Assembly: GCA_020137815.1 (NCBI GenBank)
Contig: CM035361.1
Location: forward strand, 4,668,617-4,732,616
Direction: 5' to 3'
DNA length: 64,000 nt
Source: Hormiphora californensis
Taxonomy: Eukaryota > Ctenophora > Tentaculata > Cydippida > Pleurobrachiidae
Made by a program: the position numbers and the translations under genes. Below, in pieces: positions 1 through 11,800 of the stretch. The notes below the pieces were generated by a model that ran no database searches, was not told the DNA's origin, and saw only the letters and a program-made list of their open reading frames with translations. Position 1 is the stretch's first letter, and the number at the start of each line of letters is the position of its first letter.

Positions 1-103
1 ATATAGGAAGTTAAAATTATTTGACCCCGATTTAGCATGGACACCCCGATTTAGTGGACAAAACCCTTTCCCCCGAGGATGCCGCTAAATCGGGGTCCGA
101 CTG
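1..103. mobile_element. Partial pogo/Tigger-like MITE (right end)
   Basis: The window opens inside a copy of a short repeat made of CCCGATTTAG and CTAAATCGGG blocks. It ends in GGTCCGACTG followed by TA. Full copies at 38250 and 51463 have CAGTCGGACC...GGTCCGACTG termini flanked by TA, the target used by pogo/Tc1-type elements. The left end lies outside the window. Family assignment rests on the termini and TA target only. Confidence 0.7.
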
Positions 104-1500
104 TACATTCATTTAGCTCCTAGGAATTTAAAAAACACCCCTAGAATACTGATCCCGTAACAAATTGATCTGCGTACCTCCAAAAGCAAGCCCAAGGTTC
201 TTGCTGTCCATATATTTGGTAGCAAAAACAACAACAAACATGGCCACGAGGAAGAGCCACAAAATCAGTGCGTCATTTGAACACTCCTTATCTAAGGGAA
301 GGGGAGACTAGTTTATTAATTAGTAATTATCAATTAGTTAATACAGTTACAAACAAAGCCGTTCTGGAGCGGCAATACAGAATGGGACTGCAGCGCCCAC
401 GGGAATCATAAGAACGGCTGCAGCTTCCCCCAAGATACGCCGGGTTGGTATTATATCCCGGCACTACAATGTTGAGCTCAATCGATCCAATTACGAACCG
501 AGAGCAGCAAACAAATTAAAATTAAAACAAATTAAAACAAGTCGGTTTTTGTAATTTGTTATATCCTGGAACTAAACTCACCGTTAATCTCCAGTATCCG
601 AACGGTTAAAGCATAACCCAGGGAGGAAATAAGCACGAATATCTCATCAGGAAGGTAATGGTGAAACGGCTGCATTTTCTAGCTATATTGATCAGCTCTA
701 ACTGATTTGGTAAAAAAGAGATTAGGGAAAGAGGGGAAATATAGGCGTGGTATGTGGGACATGGGTACCTCACAAAACTTCATGGGTCTCACAAAACTTT
801 GAAATGGCATTGGCCGACTCGGATACAAATTGTGACTATCAGATTCAGCCGCGATGAATTTATTCTTTCTGTATCATTCATTATTCAATATGCATTGTTC
901 ATTGCTCATACTACATGAAAGAAATCATACAACAACAACTCCAAGCAATCCTGACTGGCAATTTCAGTCATCACAATGGACAGGCAAATTCCCACCCACC
1001 CTACTACAAAGCTGCAGACAATGCATTGATTTAAATATAATTTCCGTTCCTCTCTCAACCTATCTCCTCTGTCTCTCTCAACCTATAACATACAGCTACT
1101 GCTGCTGAATCAACTGTAGAACTGTCATCGAGCGAAGCATCGTCTCTGAGACCTACGGGAATCCGTGCAATGCCGTTACACTCTCACACTGTCTTGTAAA
1201 TAAAATGTTAGTGTTACATAAATTCACACAGACAAGCAAACCTAGGACTGTGGATTATTCCTGACTACAATACAACTGCAGAAGTTGTTGTTGAGTAAGG
1301 GCTGTCAGTTTAATGACCGGATTTAAAAGAAGTTAGAATAGGGTCAGGACTTAGGGGGCCTAGCCAGGTGTCATGTCAGGACAATGCTAAGGGGTACTGC
1401 AGAAGTTGGTCTAAAGTTGCTGGCTATAGGAAAGTGAGATAAATGTATGGAGCCGAGTTAATTGCCTAGCGCTGGGAAATTGAAGAAAACGGATGAGAGA
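104..1500. other. No gene recognised
   Basis: I see no convincing exon or RNA gene. Open frames are short and have no recognisable domain. The sequence is of mixed composition, with scattered splice-like signals that I could not chain into a phase-consistent gene. Confidence 0.5.
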
Positions 1501-1529
1501 GATGGGTACGGGAACAAGGGTGGGCGGAC

Positions 1530-2085
1530 TCTAGTGCTAACGGACTCTTTATCTAAACCCAAGGCGGACTCTATATCTAAAAACGGACTCTTTATCTACA
1601 GTTAGATTTTGAAAAAAGTTTAGATAAAGAGTCCTCCCTGTGTAGACTTTTTAGATAAAGAGTCCGCCCTGTGTAGAATTTTTAGATATAGAGTCCTCTA
1701 GTACATTTTGGCGCCAAATCCTCCAACCCGGACTCTATGTCTAAAATCCTAACCCAACCCAAAACCTAACCCTAACACTAACCCTAACCCTAACCTCGAA
1801 CCCAAATAACGGCCCTAACACTTCTAAATTAGTATAGGGGTAGAGCAAACTCTCGTTTCCGGCCTAACGGCCGAAATCTCGAGTTCGCGGCGAAAGGCGG
1901 ACTCTATATCTAATTTAGATTTATGTAGATATAGAGTCCACTTTGTTTAGACTTTTTAGATAAAGAGTCCGCCCTGTGTAGACTTTTTAGATAAAGAGTC
2001 CTCCTAGAGTTTAGACTTATTTGGACTCTTTATCTAAATCTAAATTTAGATATAGAGTCCACTGTAGACTTAGAGTGTAGCACTA
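1530..2085. repeat. Self-complementary block of TTTAGATAAAGAGTCC repeats
   Basis: A core of about 16 bp, TTTAGATAAAGAGTCC (variant TAGATATAGAGTCC), occurs repeatedly on one strand. Its complement GGACTCTTTATCTAAA occurs on the other, so the block can fold back on itself. A short stretch of CCTAACCCTAACCC telomere-like repeats sits at about 1743-1795. It looks like a foldback element or the remains of several nested copies. Termini could not be fixed. Confidence 0.6.
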
Positions 2086-2114
2086 GAGTCCGCACACCGG
2101 GAACAAGACGAGAG

Positions 2115-2240
<126 letters not shown>

Positions 2241-3005
2241 GTACAGGAAGCCTGTTGATATTGGCTGCAGCAAACTGCTGCACTGTTACAGCTGCAAGAC
2301 AGGAAGCAAGCTATGCATTGCATGAATAATGGGAGAGAGAGGGGGAAGGGGTACTGTAACACATGCAGGTGCAGAATAAGATGAGTGGGTCGTTTGATAG
2401 GGCAGGAATAACGATGCCTGAGCACCTAGTAGGGTAAATCGGGCCTGATACAATATTGATTGTATCGAGATATCTTTCACGATCTAATCGGAGTGTTGTA
2501 CATGATGTGGCCACGAACTGCTCAACCACCATTAAATTGTGGTAGCCGAAAGTAACTAAGAAAGTAGCTAAATGCAGTGATATTGGTACATGAAATGAAG
2601 TAGTTGTCTCACTGCTATTTTGTTTTCTTGCACTTTGAGTACTTCATTCTGGAAATTTCAGAGCTGTTCTATTCGGCTTCATTTTGGAATCAGTTTAGTA
2701 CATCCACTGTGTAAGCTGTTTATCCGTTCTGTAACGAACACACCAACATTCACCAAGAGGAATCTAGTGAACAATACTCACTATATAAAACACCGCTGCA
2801 GTTGCTGCGGAGAGGAAACTTCATCTGTTCCGGTTGACTTCATATATTGAATCTACTAGCTGTCAGAACTAATGGTAGGGAAGAGAGGAAGAGATATATG
2901 GAGTGAGTGAGTGAGATAGATACTAGAGACGTGAAGAGAGGGAGGGACAGAGAAAGAGAGAGAGGTAAATATACTAGGGAGAGCAAGAGAGAGAAAGAAC
3001 GGCGG

Positions 3006-4575
3006 ATGACAATAGAGATTACCAAAAACGGAGGAGCTGAACCACCGTGACAACTAGCAAGACATTTTTTCGCGCCCTACATACATGAAAGTTCACAACT
3101 AGCAGCTCAGCATTGTCACGTGACCAAAACTAGCCCTAATCATTGGTTGACCGGTGACCGTACACCCCTCTTGATTGGGTGTTGTATTACCACGTGTACA
3201 TCCCCGTGATCTGTTTTTAACCAATAGGGGGGCCTTCACTCTTACACTTCTTACACACGTTCTGGCCCTCTAGCCGGACTGATTCTAACGAAAAAGCTAC
3301 AGAGAAGATTCAAAATATATTTTTCAAATTCCAGGAATAATAAGGAAAATTATTTTAATAGACTAGTAGAGCTGGGGCGATCGTACTGATCGCGAATCGA
3401 GGAATCTTTCTCTCATCTCTCTCTGTGTCAATCCCACTCTGTCTCTATGTCACTCCTTCTCCAACTCACTCTGCCTCCAACTCACTCCGTCTCCATCTCA
3501 CTCTGTCTCCATCTCATTTTCTGTCTTCATCTCACCCTATCTCCATCTCACTCTGTCTCCATCTCACTCTGTCTCCATCTCATTTTCTGTCTCCAACTCA
3601 CTCTGTCTCCATCTCATTTTCTGTCTTCATCTCACTTTGTCTCCATCTCATTCTCTGTCTCCAACTCACTCTGTCTTCATCTCACCCTGTCTCCATCTCA
3701 CTCTGTCTCCATCTCACTTTGTCTCCAACTCACTCTGTCTCCAACTCACTCTGTCTCCATCTCATTTTCTGTCTTCATCTCACCCTGTCTCCATCTCACT
3801 CTGTCTCCATCTCACTCTGTCTCCATCTCATTTTGTCTCCATCTCATTCTCTGTCTCCAACTCACTCTGCCTCCAACTCACTCCGTCTCCATCTCACTCT
3901 GTCTCCATCTCACTCTGTCTCCATCTCATTTTCTGTCTCCAACTCACTCTGTCTCCATCTCATTTTCTGTCTTCATCTCACTTTGTCTCCATCTCATTCT
4001 CTGTCTCCAACTTACTCTGTCTCCATCTCACTCCGTCTCCATCTCACTGATCTGTCTCCATCTCACCCTGTCTCCATCTCAATTTGTCTCCAAAACTACA
4101 GCCGGATCAGAGAGGGAAAGATAATGTTAAAAAACCGGAGAGGGCAAAGGTGTCAGTTGTACAACAAAAGTGGTCACCTTTCCAGTCAACTAATTTCTGT
4201 TAGTTTTTGGCATAGTTATGTTTAAATTTATTTCAATAACATTCCTTTTTATTATTCTTGATCTATTTTGAATCTTCGCTATTACTTCTCTAGAATCAGA
4301 CCTGCTAGTGGGCCTGAACGATGGGTGTAGGTGCGAATGTGTAAGGTCAGCGATTGGTTAAAAACAGATCACGGGGATGTACACGTGGTAATACAACACC
4401 CAATCAAGAGGGGTGTACGGTCACCGGTCAACCAATGATTAGGGCTAGTTATGGTCACGTGACAATGCTGAGCAGCTAGGTACTGAACTTTCATGTATGT
4501 AGGGCGCGAAACGTTTTAGAGAGCCAGTTACTCCGGTGGTTCAGCTCCTTCACTTTTGGTAATCTCTATGACATG
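3006..4575. mobile_element. Foldback element with ~280-bp inverted repeats around a TC-rich array
   Basis: The left arm (about 3006-3290) is repeated in inverted orientation at about 4290-4575. Shared blocks include GAGATTACC, GAGCTGAACCACC, TTTCGCGCCCTACATACATG, CATTGTCACGTGACC and ACACCCCTCTTGATTGGG. The interior (about 3410-4095) is a TC-rich tandem array described separately. There is no transposase frame, so the element would be non-autonomous. The superfamily is unknown because I could not define a target duplication. Confidence 0.75.
3410..4095. repeat. Tandem CTCTGTCTCCATCTCA array
   Basis: About 40 copies of a roughly 16-bp unit, CTCTGTCTCCATCTCA, with variants CCAACTCA, TTCATCTC and an inserted TTCTG. 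All three plus-strand frames stay open because the unit has no stop codon. The long Ser/Leu/His-rich frames are therefore unlikely to be real proteins. It sits exactly between two inverted repeats. Confidence 0.9.
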
Positions 4576-4873
4576 ACAGCGAGGGATAATTCGAGTTAAT
4601 TTACAGAAGATCCAGGGTTCTATGCGTTTCCATGGTGACAATCCATAATCTTCTTGTTGAGTTAGGGCCGGGGTCAACAATGATCTTCTCTACTTAAGCT
4701 GATTCATCATTGAGATATTATAGCTCAGGTTGACTAGTATTATTATAGACTCTCCCATCTTTCTCCTGTTTTGTCTATGATCCTATAATGTTTATGCTTT
4801 ATGCTGCATTACCGCAAATGAAATTACCATTACTTATTCAAATCCAATAAAACCTAGTATGTTATTCAATTCA

Positions 4874-4887
4874 GTTACCATGGCAAC
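4874..4887. promoter_or_regulatory. Candidate RFX X-box
   Basis: GTTACCATGGCAAC matches the RFX X-box consensus GTNRCC N0-3 RGYAAC with a 2-bp spacer. It lies about 0.9 kb upstream of the first exon I can place for the TPR-like gene. Function is inferred from the motif alone. Confidence 0.35.
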
Positions 4888-5158
4888 CGAGTTCAGTTTA
4901 TCAGGGAAACCAGTTGTGAAACGGTAGTTTAAGTTAGCATGAAGGTTCAGTACCATGCTCACCGTGATTTCCATAGTTATGTCCCTTGACGGGTTATGTG
5001 CTTTAGCTTTCAAGCTCTTCATGCGTACGTAAGGGATATAATTATAGAGTTAAAGTTCATATCGTGATGTGTGCGGACCTGTAATCGGATCATAGGCCAG
5101 AGTGTGAGACTGTGCTGTTGCATGCCTTTGAGACACACTTGTAGGCCGAAATACTCCC

Positions 5159-5159
<1 letters not shown>

Positions 5160-5229
<70 letters not shown>
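5160..5229. repeat. (CT)n microsatellite
   Basis: A near-uninterrupted CT tract. Open reading frames that run through it on either strand are repeat artefacts. Confidence 0.9.
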
Positions 5230-5235
<6 letters not shown>

Positions 5236-5807
5236 TCATCGTATCAGTTTGTAGCCTTTACTGTTATTAATTTATCCTGTGCAGTAATTATTGAAACTAT
5301 GATTCGGGGATTTTTAAACTGCTTTCAGTATCATGAGGGGTGCCGGGCGGTAAAAAATTCGGGATCGACCCTTTTTCTTTTGATGGCGCCCGGGAATAAA
5401 CCCACGGAGGATTTGTTGAGTAGGAGGATCCATTGTTCGGGATTCAGTCGGGTCCTTTCAGTGAATATGATACGGTGTTCTAAATCTTGAATGTGTTCTA
5501 GTAACAGTTCATTTTCGGCTCCGTTTCTATAGTAATTCATTTGTAGTTTGCTATCTATATGGGTTCATGCTAGGAATCTCAATCTATTTCCAAATCGGAA
5601 GTTATTACATGATTGTTAAATGACAAATTATCTGCAAAGAAAATATCATGACCAAGGGGTATAGTAAGTCGATTGAGAAATTGTTCGTGACGGTGTATCA
5701 CTGTATTGCATTGAAAGATATTTAGTGTGAAGTGACTATTAGTAGCTTCCTAAATCGCTTATTACACAATACACTATATAATTAAATAAAATAATTATCA
5801 ATCATAG

Positions 5808-8800
5808 TGGTGTCGCTGTGGCCTCCGTTGATTTGCCTTTCTTTGACAGCGGCCGCCCTTACGGAGTGAAAACTACAGTTGACATTGTCTTCAGTCTTAC
5901 TGAGGATGAAATAGATGAGGTATAGAGTTATACAATACACATGTCCGATGAGGTGTGATATTATAGATGAGGTAGACATTCGAGTTGAATAGCTATTAGC
6001 TAAATGTGTCCTCAATGTGTCCTCAATGTGTCCTCAAAAGTTCCGTAGGCAGTATGTCATACTACCAAATGTACGGTTTAAATTAGGATCAATATTTCAA
6101 GGGCTGTTTTGAGATCATGTCGTCGCTACTATAAAACGAATAAAGGATACATTGTGACTTTCTTTGTGACAAAATACAAAATGACATACCAAATTGACCG
6201 GTGTTGGTTCCTGTGAACTTCACCACTCATTCTTTCAGTACACAAGTTACCAAAGCTGTAAAGAACTAAGGTGTACCGCCCTCCAATTTACCCTGCTTCC
6301 TGTTTTGAACAGACATGATCCCCACCAAGCTGACAAGGTATTAAATGTATGCCATTGAGTCAAGATATTACATGACGGTTAAATAGGAGTTTGTAATATT
6401 ATTTAATATCCAGAGGGGCATTAAAGTAGAGACGATGTGGCTGTACTCTCTATAGTATACTTAGAGTTGTTTTCCTTCTTTTGCAGTTTGCTCAGTTCAA
6501 CTTTTTTTCAACTTTTGTTCGCCTTTTCAGGCAGTAAAGGATCTGTTTACAGAATGTACGAGTTTCCCACGATCATTTCTTACACGGTACAACCTGCTAA
6601 TTGGTTCTTACTATCTTCACAGACAGTTTCTTGATAGGGCTGAGCTGTTCCTTCAGGTACTATCAGGAACCAACAACCAATCAGAACTCGTTATTTAGGT
6701 CACGTGACTGGTTATCAGCCAATCAGGGACCAGTATTTCCTGATTCGGTCGGTTCCTGGGTACTATAATTTGTTGATCTTCATCTACCAAACTCTTTATA
6801 CCCAACCCCTGTAATGTTTCGTTTTCTTACACTGCCGCTGATAATAATGCAGCAAGCATACTTATATGGTGTTTGGAGCATAATAATTGATGATCCTCAA
6901 ACCCGCGGAGAGAGAGGGTCAAATAAAAGGGTAGAACAAGGCAAGCTCATGCTTTGTCCTGTTCATAATAATAATAATAATAATAATAATAACTATGTTT
7001 ATATTCCGCCCATATCCGACAGGGACAGAGCAGCGAAACTGCTGCTGTCACTGAAGGATGATCTGAACGGTTAATATACTGGTAAGACCTCGCCAACTTA
7101 TCCCTAATAGAACAAAAATAATAAAGAAAAATTACACCGGCTCACATTACTATCGGCTCACATAACTATCGGTGACTGATTACATAACAGACTGAGTTAG
7201 AGTCCTGGAACTCTAAAAAAAAAAAAAAGATTTAAAAGTCCGTATATTGGAAACACAGAAAAACACTCGTGCTATGAAAAACCCCAATTTATGCTTCACA
7301 CTTCTGCTCGCCACGAGCTTAAATACAGAAAAATAATTAAAAACGGGTACCAGCTAGAGCACATACCTCAGCAAGAAGGAGAGTGTTAAGAGGACAGTCC
7401 AGTCTCACCAAAAGCCTCAGTGAAAAGACTAGTCTTGAGCTTAGACTTGAAAGATTCCACAGACTCAACAGCTCTCAGATCAAGGGGAAGCCCATTCCAG
7501 ACTTCAGGCAGGTAAACCGACGGACGTCTTCTTCTCAACTTGGAAGTCGCGTTGACACTTGATAGCTTAGGGTACTTCAGCTTGAGGCCATCAGGCCAAG
7601 CATTTCCTCTAGTAGCCCGGATCACATGAAGTCCATCATCAACAGGGACCTGATCTTGCAGGTAGTCAGGGGCCAATCCATGTACAATCTTGTACGCCAT
7701 AAGGCATGCTTTGAACGTGACTCGTTGTTCCACAGGAAGAACATGCAATTCTTTCAAGTATGGCATGTAGGTGTCTTGGTGACCGTGTAGGCCGTGTTCA
7801 TAATAATAATAATAATAATGTCCCCAATAGGAAGTGCTGAGAGAAGATCCGCTCAACCGATCAGCCCTTGCAGCCTACACTGTTCTACAGTGTGACAGGG
7901 GAAGCAGGGAAAAGGCAGCTGTATTCTGGAGACGGTTTAGGGAATTGTGCTCTAATAATTCATCAGGGTATGTGTATTGTGATTTACTCTTCGGTTAAAA
8001 TTAATAAATTAGACTAAAGCAAACTAAGGGCAAACTAAGGGCCAGGTTTCATTGGTGAAGATAACAATTCAATTGTTGTAGTAACAATCAAATCTTTCCC
8101 TCTCAGTGATCAAAGTACTACTGACAGAGCCGTTGCATTTCAAGTATTGGGTATCACAGTGGCTGCCCGGCAACTATACGAAGCCAGCCTGGCCTCCCCC
8201 TCCACATCTCCCACTGACCGTCTCTTTGTTAGTTTTCAACTGGGACGAATATTGGTGGACCATGCAATTGGTAAGAGCTGAGTCTGTACTAGCTCTGTAC
8301 TACAGTACTGTTATATTACTGTACTACAGTACTGTTACAGTTGCTGGGTATACTGTATTAGTACTGTACAGTTACAGAACCACTAACCAGTACAGTACTA
8401 TTTTTTCCCTGCCCGGGTGATACTGATTGCCGAAGGCAATCACCCGGGATGATGTTTTTAGCACGCACGTGCTAAAAAGATCATTCAGGGTTTAGAAATC
8501 AGCAGATTGTGTAGTTAACTAAAATGTCCGTCCGTCCGTCCACCGTTACACATAGCAACAAAGTCTGCTCCTTCATAAATCTTTCAACTCACACTTTGTT
8601 GATGCAACAAAGGAAATGATTAACACATATTGTGGCGCGCAATTACTCACTCGTATCACTTCCTATTTTCACCTGAAATCACTTTGGGTACTCTACAGCC
8701 GTACCATGACGTGATAGCAAGTCTTCCAAGCATGAAACTACTATCACACAATAATTGCAAGTGACTGGTGTTAAGATTACTGAGGCCTGAGGGTAAAGGT

Positions 8801-11800
8801 GAAGCGCTTGGTCACCAACTAGGGTCTCCTAAGCAACTGTCTTGGTTATCATAGCAACTGCCTTGGTTACCATAGCAACCACCCTGGTTGCCATAGCAAC
8901 TAACATCGTATCAGCCAAAAATTGCTCTTAGAGTGCAAAATTCATCGGAAAATCTGAATTTGAAGCTTAGTCATCAATTTTACACCCATCTGGGGCAGGG
9001 AAACACCGCATTATGAATACATAATGCAATAATTCTTGTTGGGGAGTGGGGTTGGTCACGTTACTCACGGCCGAGGATTTGGGGTTTGTTTCTGGGGACT
9101 GCAGGGGACTGGGAGGTTTGGTGCCGGATCTAGAGTTAATCAGTTAGGGTTTGGATGACTAATATTTAGTATAACTTACTTTCATTTGCTTGAAGCATCA
9201 TACACTAAAACAAATGGCCGAGTTAAAATCCCTTTTTTTCAGGGAAGGTGTTTTTTGAAGAAAAAATGGTTGATCGAGGTATCGCCTTGCTGACAAATAT
9301 TCAGAAAGCTTTCCCAAGAGGATTTATACTCAACACAAGCATACTGGTACGCTGCAGATACTTATTACTAGGCTGCAGATACTTTTAAAACACCCTCCAC
9401 CATAATATTGAGATATGGAGTCAAGTTTATGACCAATTGTTTCAACAACACTCGAATCTCCCTTTCTCTCCATAGATCGAAGCGTTGAACTTCAAGTGGT
9501 CCCAACGACACAGCGGGCCCCACCCTACATCAGTTGGAATTGTACAGTCCTTGATGGATTGTAGTAGTAGCGTTGGAAATCTAGAGCCGTCTTACCTTGT
9601 CGCCAAAATCCTGTAAGAATGAAATACTTTCAATTCCGTATTGGTGGTGTCCGATTTGTACCTCACATTATCCCCAATTTGTGCACACTAAAGGTTGTCA
9701 AACTTTGCAGTTTATTGCTGTTTACCATAAATTTGAGCTGGGGGGTTCGTAGCCTATAATGGGGGTTCCTAGTTGGTTACGAAGTCACCCTTGTTATTAT
9801 TATTGCATATTGGGGTTACAGTGGCCAGTGGGGCCCCATGGCCCCACTGGCTCTCTCTCATTCATACGTTGCTGCTGCTGTACTGCTACTGGTACATTCT
9901 ACTTCCTAGCTACCGTGTGTGTGCACCCTTTACCTGCATCGTGAATCAAACATCTGAATAGCTTGAGAGAGAGAGAGAATTTGATTGTTAACAAAACTTG
10001 ATTTGTCAATCTGTGAATATGACAAAGACACGCTCTGCTTCTAAATCTGACTCTGTATCCAGCCCGATTCTTGAAATCTTTAATGATCCAGAAAGTGTCA
10101 ACATCAGCTCGATAGAGGATTTGAAGAAACACTTTAACAGCCCTGCTAGTGTTGAGGATGTCCTCCTTGCTCTGTTTTGTATGAGTCGTCAGCAGCGGCA
10201 ATTTCTGATTTGCCGCATACGGCGTCTAGACGGCGTCGCAACGCCGTCTAGACGGCGTCTAGACGGTATACCGTCTGGACGGGTTTCGGTGAAATCAGCT
10301 AAAAACGGTACCGAAATTGCTTGAGACGGGTTATAGACGGTATCAGACGGTCTCTAGACGGGTTATAGACGGTATCAGACGGTGTTGCGACGGTATCAGA
10401 CGGTCTCTAGACGGTGTCTAGACGGTACCGTCCCGGCGTCTGGACGGCGTCTGGACGGTGTCTAGACGGTATCCGTCCGAAGTTGAGACGGCACGTCTGA
10501 AAATTGTACCAGACGTTGAGACGGACTTTTAGAACTCCGTCTGTATTTCAGACGGAGTTTTAAAAGTACGTCTCAACGCAGTCTAAAGGAAAATCGATGA
10601 AAGTACCGTCTAGACAACGTCTCAACTGAAACCGGTCAACATACCGTCTAAACAACGTCTAGACAACGTCTAAACAGAATCTCGCGATTCAGTTTCAAAT
10701 ACCGTCTAGACAACTTCTCCAGCAATTTCGATAAGAATACCGTCTAAACAACGTCTAGACAACGTTTCAAATAATGATGTCTAGACTCGACCGTTTTCGA
10801 AGACCATTCTGGATTACCCATGCCAGTTGGAATTAGTGGTAGATGTGTGCCTATTGAATGAAAATTACACATGTGTTTAACCAGCACAGTCGTACCGCGA
10901 TGCTCGGGGACGGGAAAGGGGTTATCCTCCCGGTAATTTTCGTACCCAACTTCTTACATTCAACCAAACTGTTTTGGTATCTCCACATTCACTCTTACAT
11001 CCAGCTATCGCGTTGTAATACAACTGTGAGATACTGTCTATGGCTGATACTATCAGTGATAGATAGTGTCGGTTATGAGACGTTGTTTAGACGGTATCTG
11101 TATCGGATTCGCTTAAGACGTTGTTTAGACGGTATTCGTATCGAAATTGCTGGAGAAGTTGTCTAGACGGTATTTGAAACTGAATCGCGAGATTCTGTTT
11201 AGACGTTGTCTAGACGTTGTTTAGACGGTATGTTGACCGGTTTCAGTTGAGACGTTGTCTAGACGGTACTTTCATCGATTTTCCTTTAGACTGCGTTGAG
11301 ACGTACTTTTAAAACTCCGTCTGAAATACAGACGGAGTTCTAAAAGTCCGTCTCAACGTCTGGTACAATTTTCAGACGTGCCGTCTCAACTTCGGACGGA
11401 TACCGTCTAGAAACCGTCCAGACGCCGTCCAGACGCCGGGACGGTACCGTCTAGACACCGTCTAGAGACCGTCTGATACCGTCGCAACACCGTCTGATAC
11501 CGTCTATAACCCGTCTAGAGACCGTCTGATACCGTCTATAAACCGTCTCAAGCAATTTCGGTACCGTTTTTAGCTGATTTCACCGAAACCCGTCCAGACG
11601 GTATACCGTCTAGACGCCGTCTAGACGGCGTTGCGACGCCGTCTAGACGCCGTATGCGGCAAATCAGAAATTGCCGTCAGCAGCGTGAGAATGAGATCCA
11701 TCTTGAGAAGAAAGTAGTCAGTCTTACCACTGAAGTTGAGCGCCTTACTACTGATCTCGAGAAAGTGGAAGACAGGTTGCTTCGGTCCGAGGCGTATCAG

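Noticed and set aside
1743-1795. CCCTAA stretch as a true telomere
   Set aside because: Only a few imperfect repeats, with ordinary sequence on both sides.
3425-4225. Long Ser/Leu/His-rich open frames on the plus strand
   Set aside because: All frames are open because the 16-bp TC-rich repeat has no stop codon; no start context, splice sites or domain support a protein.
10858-11166. Open frame in the centre of the Mutator-like element
   Set aside because: Too short and without transposase motifs; probably chance.
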